From Chrysemys picta bellii (taxonomy: Eukaryota > Chordata > Testudines > Emydidae): 64,000 nucleotides of DNA. Positions 45,561 through 57,477 of this stretch are shown piece by piece. The stretch's first letter is position 1, and each line of letters opens with the position of its first letter. A model generated the notes under the pieces. That model ran no database searches. It had not been told where the DNA came from and saw only the letters and a list, made by a program, of their open reading frames with translations. A program made the translations under genes and the position numbers. The stretch is taken from contig NC_088791.1 in the NCBI RefSeq assembly GCF_011386835.1, positions 128,440,943 to 128,504,942 on the forward strand, in the 5' to 3' direction.

Positions 45561-46744
45561 TTTTGGTTTTGTTGGAGGTGGTTCAAAGTGAAGCATTTTA
45601 ATTTTGCAAGATGTTTAAACTTTACAGATGAGCATTGGACAGTTTCTGCTTGGTTATTTCACTATTTCGGAGTTATTGAGCATTGTTTTCCTCACATTTA
45701 GAGAGGTGAGGCAGCGTAGTCATTCAAAGAAGGTTTTGATTGCCAGAATTACTACATTGTAGTCCTAGTTTGTCTTCCTTTTGAAGCTTCTCTTTAGCCT
45801 CACTGCAGTTCAATCATATGGCCTGTTTTCACTCCTCTGGTAAAGGCAAACTCTTCAGAATGGCACTAGAAGCTCAATATCTCCTATCTTAGGCCCCAGT
45901 TCACAAGTAGTCCGACTGAACTAAAATGGGACTTTAAACACATGCTTAAAGATAAGCTTGTGCTTAAATGTTCTGCTGACTTGGGGGCTTTAACCAGGAA
46001 GGTGTGTTCGCTGTCTTTTCATAACAACAAGTCTGACTCTGACTTGAGTAGGCTAAACTAAAGCACATGTCAGGAGGTATCCTGGGCAGAAGATGTAATG
46101 TCCATCTGTGCTGATTATAACCATAGAGAAAGGATGGTCCATTGGCTGCCTGGGCATTATGGTACTATTTTGAGGATCTGGTCCATGGGCTTTGCCCCAG
46201 CAATATGGATCAGTCTGTTCAGCCAATGCCACTCTTCCATTTCCAACTTACATTATTTTATAACCAGTAAAACATCTGAAAAATAGATAATTGCAGAGAA
46301 TTATAATGAATAAATTCCCTTGCAAACATTAAATTGTCATTCATTTAACAAGTGATTTCAAAACTTTAGTTAGATACTTTTGGATCACAATTTAAATTAT
46401 TTTAGAGTTTCTGTGTATACTTACTGAACTGTTGTTGAAATACCACTACAACTTCTTTGGTTCTGGCTCTTCGCTCTCATATCCTTTCGTGTGTGCATTG
46501 TGTGTATCATCGACATTAGCTTCTATTAATTCTAGTACAGACCCTGTATTTGTTTGCTGCACTATTAATAGAAGTATGAGCTAGTTTTCAAACAGATTTG
46601 TTACTGTTTAAATTAATAGTGCATGTAATGATTTTTTATTGCAGACTTTTAAAATAAATTTCATCCACATAGGAAAGAGTTTATCACAGAACTGCTACTG
46701 ATTTTGGTAGTACAGAATTTATGAAATGTTCCTTTTTCTTTTAG
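45561..46744. other. PPARA: PPARA intron sequence
   Basis: Non-coding. A decayed palindromic repeat of the 1121 type is at about 45890-45980. The final pyrimidine tract 'ttcctttttcttttag' is the acceptor of the exon at 46745. Confidence 0.5.
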
Positions 46745-46905
46745 ACACACTTTCACCAGCATCAAGTCCTTCATCCATTAATTTTGCCACAATTCCAGGT
46801 AGCATAGATGAATCACCCAGTGGAGCATTAAACATTGAATGTAGAATTTGTGGGGACAAAGCTTCTGGCTTCCATTATGGAGTACATGCTTGTGAAGGTT
46901 GTAAG
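46745..46905 (+). CDS. PPARA: PPARA exon, end of A/B domain and first zinc finger
   Basis: The exon completes the split Asp codon of the previous exon and reads [39 protein letters not shown], then [13 protein letters not shown]. It holds the first C4 zinc finger of the DNA-binding domain with the P-box CEGCKG, whose last Gly comes from the next exon. This finger reads the AGGTCA half-site as a heterodimer with RXR in the nucleus. Donor is GTACAG at 46906. The 161-bp length matches the mammalian exon. Phe in GFHYG is Tyr in the mammalian and bird PPARA sequences I recall. Confidence 0.97.
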
Positions 46906-47826
46906 GTACAGTTGATTTTTTTTTTAATAGCCTAAACCATATTGCTTTATTTACAGGGTTATATGAAGAAAAAACATAGTTGCTTTGTAAATGGCTAATT
47001 AAAATGAGTCTAGCTGTAAAAAGAAAACATAATTTAAATAATAGTCACTTGTGATCTTCTCAAGAAGTATTTTTGTCTGGTACCATAATTTGACACTAGA
47101 ACTTCTTCAAGAAAGGCAGTTGATGATGATTATAAGCAGTGTTTTTGTGAAAAGAACTAGTTATCATTAGAGATTAAAATAATTTAAAATGAATAAAAAA
47201 ATGTTCCATTAATGTTTTATTTGTGTTGGGAATATGCTATGGGAACCATGTGAATTTGATACATTTCCATTATCTTTCCAATGAACAAATCCTGAATGCC
47301 TTATCACCACCATATCCTACCTGAATTGCTTTTAGTACAGTGTTTTACTTATTATAAATTTGGAGCCAGTACATGGTCATGAAGCCAAACATGCTTGCCA
47401 TCAATCTTTGAAGTATAGGATAGATGACCAAAAACATATAAAGGTTTTATGTTTTGATTATTTTCTAATGTATGTCTAGTTTTATTTTATTTTTTTCTGC
47501 ATCACATAACAGGACTTGAGAAAGTGAAGCAATTTTAAAACATTGAAAAAATTTTACAATCACTCAGCCTTAACTCTAGGTTAATAATAAGGTTCAAATG
47601 TAGAGTTTTTTTGGATTAATGTTCTGGAATCTGAAGATTTGTACTCATTCTTCTAGAGTTAGAGAACTAGGTCATGATCAAATGTGGCACTTCATGACAT
47701 GCTGGCAACATCTTGCTTCACACATCACAATGTCTTATCATGACACAGCGCTGTGTAGCAATGTTTGTAGAGACTAGTATTTCATTGCAGTATCACTCGG
47801 AACATCATGGTGAGATCATTTATAGG
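46906..47826. other. PPARA: PPARA intron sequence, nothing recognised
   Basis: AT-rich and non-coding up to the target duplication of the hAT element. The duplication 'tttatagg' is at 47819-47826. Confidence 0.5.
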
Positions 47827-48298
47827 CAGGGGCAGCCCTAGATTAGCTGCCAGCAATTGGCGCCCTAGGCGACCCATGCAGTCGGTGCCCCAAACCCCAA
47901 GGGCAGATTTAGGCTGAGGTCTTTGGTAAACTTAGAAAAATTTTGGCCCATTTTTCCTTTTAATGTTTTTTGTTTTTGTTTTTTAAACAGAGGCTTAATT
48001 ATTCGGTTTGTCCGTCTGTCCAACCAATGTTTCTGAGATCAGATAACATAGAGACACAAAATTTTCAGAATAGATTTGTACCTGGCAGCTAGATGATATT
48101 TCAGTCCAATTTCAAATAAAAATGCATTAAACATGTTAATTATAATTTTTATTATTACAAATCCAAAATCATCCATTATGCTATCCTGCTTTAACTGCCA
48201 TTACCACCACATCCAACATAGAAAGAAATAAAAAAAACTCTTCAATGAACTTTAACCTGTAGTTACAAAACACTCCGAATAAAAAACATGCTGTGCTC

Positions 48299-50952
48299 TT
48301 AAAACATGATTTTTCTTGCTTTAAGTTTTGAAAATTCAGTTACTAGTTCTTTTAGATCCGGTTTTCCAGCTATTTCATGCTCTGTTGACATTGTGGCAAG
48401 TCCGACAAGTCTCTCTTGCACCATTGTTGAATGCAGATATATTTTTATCAATTTTAACTTTGAGAAGCTACTTTCCCCACTAGCTACGGAAACTGGCAAA
48501 GTTAAAAGAATGTGTAGAGCTATAAAAATGTTTGAAAAACTGTCTGAGTTTATTTTCACAAATAAACTCAGTACTTCTTCAGGAGTGGAATGTTTCTTAA
48601 GTCATCTTAAAAAAACCTGAAGCTCACTACACAAATCTGTAGCATCAATGTCTTTTGAATTTTCATGAGTCAATGCCGACTCCAGTTTTATACGAAATTC
48701 TCTTATCTGTTTTGCTGTTTTCTTTTGCAAGCTGTGGATATCATATAGAAAGCCAAATACCGACTCTAGCTGCTGCATCTGTTGAAATCTTTCGTCAACC
48801 GAGTGAATAGCAGTATCAAGGACTGCAAAGTAGAAATTCACTTTGAACCTTTGTTTTGGGTTCTGAATGGGTGTGTCTTGTCCTTCATACGAAAACTGCT
48901 GTTTATTTTGCCAAATGCGAACTGGCTCTGATTCAAATTCTGTTGGAAAGTCTGTTCCTTCAGCAAGCTCGAGAGAATATACCAGTGTTCTTTCGAATCC
49001 TTCATCACTTCTGAATTCCTCCAGAATATTTTTAGTTTGCTTCAGTTTTTGAATAGCAGCATGTATGTTCAAGTTCTTTTCCTGAAGCTGCTTACTAGTG
49101 AGGTTAATCTCGAAAAGGATATTATACCACAAAATGAGTGAAGTCACAAATTTGAACTTGGAAAGGCCATTTGCAAGAGCTTCTGCATCTGAACATGCCG
49201 TATTGCCAGATGATCCAGTAAAGGTAGTATCAGAAATTTCAGTTAGGGCATCATAAATGTTTCCAAGTTCGTAGCGAAGAGGCTTCAAAGCATCAATGCG
49301 ACTCTCCCATCTTGTCTGACTAAGTGGTTTCACAGTTATATAATTCACATGGTGAGTCAGAATCTCCCAATGGCATGTTGAACTTGAGAAAAACACACAA
49401 ACATGTTGCACCAGGTCAAAGAAACTGCTTGCCTCCAAACAGCATCTAGCAGCAGCATTGACAGACAAATTCAGAGAATGTGTACTGCAAGGAACGAAAA
49501 AGGCCCTAGGATTGATTTCCATCATTTTCCTATGCACACCATTGTCTTTACCCTTCATATTACTCCCATTATCATAGCCTTGGCCACGTAAGTTTTCAAC
49601 AGATAATGACATTGTTTCAAGCTCTTGTAGAATAGTTTCAGACATGAATGCTCCAGTGGTCTCCTTCAGTGATACGAAATGCAAAAAAGGTTCCTTTATG
49701 AGCACTTCAACATTATCTTCCTCTGCAGACTTTTCCATATCCACAAAATGAATGATCGTCATTTGTTCAACATGATTCACATCTGGTGTACAGTCCAGTA
49801 TTATTGAAAAATATTTTGCAGAATGGGCAGTTTCTACAATTTTCTTTTTAATGGCATTTGCTAGGATTTGAATAATTTCATTCTGCATATTTTTCCTAAG
49901 TAATGAACCTGTGTTTCATGATCAGTTATTTTGCATAGATGCTCCTTCATGACTGGATCAAACAAAGGTACGTATTCAACACATTTTAAAAAGTTTCCAT
50001 TACCCGGAGTGTAAAATTTTTCATTTCTACTATGGCTGAGGAATGCTAAATTTTGCCCACTGAGAACTCTCACTAAAGCAATCAGATGCTCTAATATTTG
50101 TTGCCAATATTCTTTTTTCCTTGATCACACGTACATTTTCTTCGATAGTTTTTCTTTTTTCAATCATAATTCAAGTTCTTTCCAATTTTGAAAACATTCC
50201 AAATACTTCTTTCATGTGAAGAGAGAATTGAAGATATGTTTTTGGGCCTTCGAACCATTTTCAGTATGATGTACCAATTGCTTGATTTCTAAACAACTTG
50301 CAGCAAAAGCAAAACACAAAGTTCTTTGACTCTGAATATTGTAACTAGTTTCGATGAATTTCTTTCCCATTAAAGAGTTTCCTCTTGTAATGCTGAGCAG
50401 AGAATTTTCTTTTATTTCTCTCCTTAGGGAAGGGAAATTCATGAACTTGTTCAGATCCATGTTCCACGAATATTTGCCGCACACTGTCATCACATCTGGG
50501 CCATGAAGCTGGGTCCCCATACTGTAACTTGTTTGTGACTTCCTCATCCTTTCTTCCTTCTACTTTACTTCAATTTCTGCATGTCTCTCTGAAGGTGAAT
50601 AAATTTTCTCAACTTCTATATCAGTCTGATGCTGTGAGCTGCCTTCATCTAGAAGTAAGTTTCCATTATCTTGAGTTTCCAAACTGCTTTTTTGTGGATG
50701 TGAGCTACTCTCATCTTGAAGTAATATACCTTCATCTTGATGTTCTAAACTGCTTCCATGCGGATATGAGTTAACTTCCTCTCCAAGTTAAATTCCTTCA
50801 TCTGGATGCTATGAACTGCTTCCATCTTTATTTGGATTAAAGAGAAGATACTTCAGGAAGGATCCCTGCTGTTTTGCTTGGTCCTTTTCCTTCTCAGCCT
50901 TTCGTTTACGATACTCGGTTCATGAGGGTTTTCTTTTTCCTCTTTCTGCCAT
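48299..50952 (-). pseudogene. ZMYM1-like hAT transposase, mostly readable
   Basis: Start MAERGKRKPS at 50952. After a low-complexity acidic part, a TTF-type zinc-finger-like segment (about 50547-50212) precedes a long open core of 428 residues (49888-48602). The core contains SIILDCTPDVNHVEQM (first catalytic Asp region), GQGYDNGSNMKG (second Asp), PCSTHSLNL and LSQTRWESR. The C-terminal dimerisation region (VASGESSFSKLKLIKIYLHS) is at 48559-48299 after one frame break near 48600. Stops and shifts occur at about 50895, 50785, 50525, 50210 and 49860. It cut and pasted the element; now it cannot be made whole. Similar proteins are often mis-annotated as host ZMYM1. Confidence 0.85.
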
Positions 50953-51269
50953 GGGGCATTTGAATATTGTGTACTGTGCTCCCAACTGCAAGTATTATAG
51001 CATTAATGATGGCTGATGCACCACATGGTTGGTGATTTAAACCACATTGCAGCCATCGCAACACGTCTTTTCACTGCTTAAAGGTTCAGTGATTAGTAAC
51101 ATACTCACTTACCTATTAAAACAGTTAGTTACAGCGTTTACACAGAAACAAAATGACCTTTTTTGACTTTATAACCCGACACTGGTTGTTTGGAAAGTAA
51201 TCCTCTTCCTCACGGTTACCTGCTTGGAGTGTGATGTCATCACTTTCGTAGTCTATTAAGCGTTAACGC

Positions 51270-52122
51270 CAGTGATGAGTTGCCAAAAATCTTAAGAACA
51301 GGTTCCCTACCGGTTCTTTGGCGGCACTTCAGCAGCGAGTCCTTCACTCGCTCCGGGTCTTCGAAGACCCAGAGCGAGTGAAGGATGTGCCGCTGAAGAC
51401 CCGGTAGGGAACTGCCTGGTGAGTACAAGCCCCACGTGCCCCCCAAAACAGCCTGTCTTCCCCCTCCCCCGTATCTGACCCCCACCCAGGTCCTGCCCCC
51501 GACTGCCCCCCTCAGAACCCGCAACCCATCAACTCCCCCCACTCCTTGTCCCCTGACCACCCCTTCCTGAGACCCCCCAGGACCCCACCCCTTACCCAAC
51601 TCGCCCTGCTCCCTGTCCCCTGACTGCTCCGACCCCATCCACCACCACCCCGACAGACCCCCCAGAACTCCCATGCCTACCCAGCCCCCCCGACTACGCC
51701 CCGCCCCCCAGAACCTCCAAACCTCCGCCCCCTCCAACCCAACCTCCTAGCCCTGACCCAGCCCCCTTACCATGCTGCTCAGGGCAGCCTGTATGGATGC
51801 TGCGAGGCCTACTGGAGCTCGCAACCCCACCCCTTTACCATGCAGCTCAAAGCAGCAGGAGCTGCAGAGCTGCCCAGGAGCAGTCCAGATCACTGGCACC
51901 AGCGGCGTGGCACGCTGAGGCTCTGCGGGGGGGGGGGGGGGAGGAGCTGGGGGAGCCTCCCAAGCCGGGAGCTCAGGTGGGCCGGACAGGACGGTCCCAT
52001 GGGCCGGACGTGGCCCGTGGGCCGCAGTTTGCCCACCCCTTTAACAACCGGTTCTAAACCGGCTTCTAAATTTAACAACCGGTTGGTGCGAAATGGTGCG
52101 TACTGGCTCCAGCTCACCACTG
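51270..52122. mobile_element. Nested non-autonomous hAT (853 bp)
   Basis: Ends 'cagtgatgagttgcc' (51270) and, reverse complemented, 'cagtggtgagctggagcc' (52122). Flanking 8-mers are 'gttaacgc' (51262-51269) and 'gttaacac' (52123-52130), with one mismatch. Inside are a 'aaccggttctaaaccggctt' end motif, a palindrome at about 51326-51399 ('actcgctccgggtcttcgaa' with its complement), C-rich filler and a 15-G run (51927-51941). No transposase. Confidence 0.88.
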
Positions 52123-52844
52123 GTTAACACTGTTACTTTTCTTTTATGGACCTTATTTATTATATGTGAACCAGTTATAACAAAGAAAAGTTTATAATTA
52201 TACAGCCCGATAATAATGCTAAGGTTTAATAACGCTTAAAGATGCTCACATTTTGGCTTTATAATGCTGAAAGACATTATCCTTTATTCTTTGGCACCAA
52301 GAAACACAATTTTCCACAGTATTCGCTCGATTCTTAACCATCTACCTGTGACATATGTTAAAATGACCGTTTGACATGTATCATCTTGCAATATCTCCTC
52401 TCTACATGAATTTCTGGCTATGCGACCTTGTTGTATATTCAAGTTAGGGGTCACTAGCATTGCAGCTCTTGCCGCTGTCGGATGTGTTTCACTGTGGCTA
52501 AGTTATTGCTTATCAAAATTGCGGAGTGGATCATCTTGACCCCACGTCGCAAATTGAAAAAAAAAATTGCTAAAATATTATTTATTTTTGCAGTAAATAA
52601 AAGATTTGACCTATTAATAAATTCTCAGAAATGTAGAGAAATGAATTATAATTCATATTCTCTCCATACATGCACGGGAATTAAAATAATGACATCTTCA
52701 TTATTTTATTTGTATTTTTTCCATATTTTTCAATTTTTTTAATTTCATTTGATTTTTTCCCCTCGAATTTGGCACCTCATTTAACTTGGCACCCTAGGCG
52801 ACTGCCTGGTTCACCTATATGGACGGGCTGCCCCTGTTTATAGG

Positions 52845-53643
52845 CTTTTCTCTGGTGCCCAGGTGTCTATCCTTAGTTCTTCCTCTACACCCTTGCTCTT
52901 TCCTGTGAATCCCCAACCCTTTGTGCTGTTAACATGTGCTCTTCCTGCACATAACCATCTATTGCGGATGTGTGGACACATGTGTGGCAGATGAGGATTC
53001 TTTCTGACAGGAAGAGGGGGCTGGCAAAGGGTATGCTAGGGCAGAAGGTGCAGGGCACAGTGCATGGTTGTTCTGCTTGATCCTTAAAGGCTGCATTAAG
53101 AGTCATCTTGGCCCCCCCAGCCTGCAAAGGATCAGGAGTGCAGAAAGGAGGCTTAACGCTACCTTCCCCACCCCCCCACATTCTATCTGGGCCAAGTATA
53201 AACTCAGTGCAGGTGAGAATCTGGCCTCCATGTAATGCTGTATTCAGTGAAGTAGGAAGCTATTACCTTTTGACAGATCGTACTTACTTTAATTATTTTT
53301 ATCTTATTATAAGAACATATTTATATTATCTTAAAATTAATAAGATTATTTTATCTTAAATAATTTCTTTAATTATTTTTATCTTTATAAATAAGATTAT
53401 TTTTATCTTGTATTATATTTATAATACTAAATATATTAATAAATATTAATTAATACTAAATGTTATGTATTTTATTAAGTTACTCTTAATTTATTAACAT
53501 TTACCTTTAGTTTCTGTAAGTGTCAATTGTAGAAAAATAAGACAGAAAGAAAAGAGAAAATGTAGCGGTATGAGTAAGATTTATTGGAAGACTATTAGCT
53601 CACATTTTTGACAGTATATAATGTTCTCTCAAACTTTTTACAG
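52845..53643. other. PPARA: PPARA intron, with AT-rich low-complexity block
   Basis: No coding sequence. At 53280-53480 there is a run of TTATTTTTATC-like words, probably a degenerate AT-rich tandem array. The acceptor 'aactttttacag' ends at 53643. Confidence 0.6.
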
Positions 53644-53782
53644 GGATTTTTTAGGAGAACAATTCGACTTAAACTCATCTATGATAAATGTGATCGTACC
53701 TGCAAAATTCAGAAAAAAAATCGTAATAAGTGCCAATACTGTCGTTTTCAAAAGTGCCTTTCAGTTGGAATGTCACATAATG
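53644..53782 (+). CDS. PPARA: PPARA exon, second zinc finger
   Basis: It reads [20 protein letters not shown], then [20 protein letters not shown] and VGMSHN, plus the first base of the next codon. It encodes the DNA-recognition helix continuation and the second C4 zinc finger with its D-box, needed for DNA binding and RXR dimer contacts. All zinc-binding Cys are present. The donor GTAGGT is at 53783. The 139-bp length is the same as in mammals. The [11 protein letters not shown] pattern together with [12 protein letters not shown] in the next exon marks the alpha and not the gamma paralogue. Confidence 0.97.
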
Positions 53783-55642
<1,860 letters not shown>

Positions 55643-55879
55643 TAGAGCTAAAATATATTGATGCTAATGCAATGAACTGTAGAATTCTTAAGCAAATCAT
55701 TTAGGAATAAGTGGTGTACTACTACGGGTTAGACATGAAATACGAAAAAGTAGTACCTGTCGTAAATCTGGTCTTTGATATGTAAGATCAGTATAATGGG
55801 AAGCTTTAGAAAATAAAGTTGTGGTTAACTTGTAAATGAAAGATCACAGTAAACTACTAAATGATGTAGAGCAGCATAA

Positions 55880-56735
55880 TAGGGTTGGCCACCTCCTGAG
55901 CACTCCCTCGTGGCTATGGCACCCTGCTTCATATAACCCAGGTTTCCCCCTCTCATAACCTACTAACTCCATGGACACTCTGCTCTCGCAATAAAACCCC
56001 TCTGTTGGACTGGTTTATTATTAAAAATTTATGCAAAATAGTCCATAACAATAGTCCCAACACAAAATTAATTTATCACACTCAGTTTAAATAGTGATTA
56101 AGATCCCCAACATCTAGTCCCTCAATATGCCCTATACAACACACCAGCCACTTTGACCACACTCAGACCCTGTCAGTCTTCTGCTCTTCCTCTGGCCCTG
56201 GACAGCCACCCCAGCCCTTTCAGCTAGCGTGCAACCCCACTCTTCCCTGCAGAAACAGCCACAGCCTCTCTTGCCAGGGGAGCATCCCTCACTCTCCTTG
56301 GCCCTCTCTCTGTTCCTCTGGGTTCAGCTCTCCAACCCTGGAGATGTTGGCAGGTAAGCTCCTCCTCTGCTTTTGGCCTTCAGCTCTGACTCTTCAGCTT
56401 AGGGCCAGCAGGCAACTCCCTCTGCTGCTCCCTGGCCTTCAGTGCTACTGCCCTGGCTCGCTGGCTTGGGGATGCCAGCCAACAAACCCCTCCTGCTGCT
56501 CTCCTGCCTTCTCCCAGGGATCACATATAGTCTGTGCCAGCTTTTATCTCATACTCAAGCTTCTCCTCTCAGGCAGCCCTGACTCACCAGATCTCTGTTT
56601 CCCTAGGGCCCAAGAGCCCTCTTTTAAATCCAATTAATCGGCCAAATTGGAGTGTGCTGCTCCTTCTTAAAGGGTCAGTGTCACTGTGTGACAAGGGGCT
56701 AAATGGTGGGGGAAGTAAATTAGTTATCGGAAAAT
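55880..56735 (-). repeat. Probable LTR or unclassified repeat, antisense
   Basis: A block with C/T-rich text over about 850 bp: 'ggcaccctgcttcatataac', A-rich 'attaaaaatttatgcaaaat', then 'cagccctttcagctagcg' and C-rich filler. It differs in composition from the flanks and has no gene. It looks like an antisense endogenous LTR, similar in style to 16240-16730, but I cannot show its ends. Confidence 0.3.
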
Positions 56736-56844
56736 GAAATGTGATATCTGACTTCTGACCTGGTTTAGTATTGGGGGGGGAATGTACTTATTTCCTATTA
56801 AGACTATAATAATGGTAATAAAATTTAGAATTTCTAGAACACTT

Positions 56845-57030
56845 TTCATCCACAGATATCAAAGTTCTTTTCAGAGGTAAGTATTGTTATCAGCATTTAT
56901 ACAAAAGGGGAAACCATAGCATAGAAAGATTGTGCCTTGATCCAGGGTCACAAAGAGTGACTTAGTGACAGAGTTGGCAACAGAATGCAGGTCTCCAGAG
57001 TCTTATTTTCCAGCTCTAGCCACTGGTACA
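56845..57030 (-). repeat. MIR/CORE-SINE-like repeat, antisense
   Basis: Ordered words 'atatcaaagttcttttcaga', 'acaaaaggggaaaccatagc', 'cagggtcacaaagagtgact', 'acagaatgcaggtctccaga' and 'ctctagccactggtacac' match the usual antisense MIR-like pattern found throughout amniote introns. Confidence 0.6.
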
Positions 57031-57196
57031 CACATCTTCCCTACTCTAATTGTATGGTTTCCTTTGAACAAGTGAACAAGGTTGAAAAGGAATTTGATTT
57101 TTATTATGGAGTTTATTTTTCTTAAAATATAACCTAGCCAGTCTCTTATATTAAGTGATAGGTTTCAGAGTAGCAGCCGTGTTAGTCTGTATCCGC

Positions 57197-57386
57197 AAAA
57201 AGAAGAACAGGAGTACTTGTGGCACCTTAGAGACTAACAAATTTATTAGAGCATAAGCTTTCGTGGACTACAGCCCACTTCTTCGGATGCATATAGAATG
57301 GAACATATATTGAGGAGATATATATACACACATACAGAGAGCATAAACAGGTGGGAGTTGTCTTACCAACTCTGAGAGGCCAATTA
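57197..57386 (-). repeat. PLE-3 terminal repeat, 3' arm
   Basis: Begins 'aaaaagaagaacaggagtac' and ends 'tgagaggccaatta' on the plus strand. The identical inverted partner is at 59686-59875. It includes the reverse complement of the hammerhead-like motif at about 57252-57291. Confidence 0.93.
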
Positions 57387-57477
57387 AGAGAAAAAAAACT
57401 TTTGAAGTGATAATCAAGCTAGCCCAGTACAGACAGTTTGATAAGAAGTGTGAGAATACTTACAAGGGGAGATAGAT

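Larger units (their letters stand above)
47827..52836 (-). mobile_element. hAT DNA transposon, 5010 bp, with perfect 8-bp target duplication
   Basis: Identical 8-mers 'tttatagg' lie at 47819-47826 and 52837-52844. Terminal inverted repeats are 'caggggcagccc' at both ends, and subterminal 'cgccctaggcgac' and 'gcaccctaggcgactgcctg' also face each other. The minus strand encodes a ZMYM1-like hAT transposase (50952 to 48299). A second, non-autonomous hAT is nested at 51270-52122 in the 5' untranslated part. The perfect duplication and clear ends mean a fairly recent insertion for a DNA transposon. Confidence 0.93.

Noticed and set aside
46745..46905. Zinc-finger exon as PPARG or PPARD
   Set aside because: The [10 protein letters not shown] stretch before the finger and [12 protein letters not shown] in the hinge are PPARA features. 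PPARG has MPQAEKEKL at the latter site.
48602..49888. 428-residue minus-strand ORF as a host gene (ZMYM1-like)
   Set aside because: It lies inside an element with hAT ends and an exact 8-bp target duplication, and the upstream and downstream parts are frameshifted. It is transposon sequence.
57197..57386. PLE terminal repeat as a tRNA-derived SINE
   Set aside because: No A/B box promoter was apparent, and the same sequence forms both inverted ends of the RT/GIY-YIG element, so it is the PLE terminal repeat.
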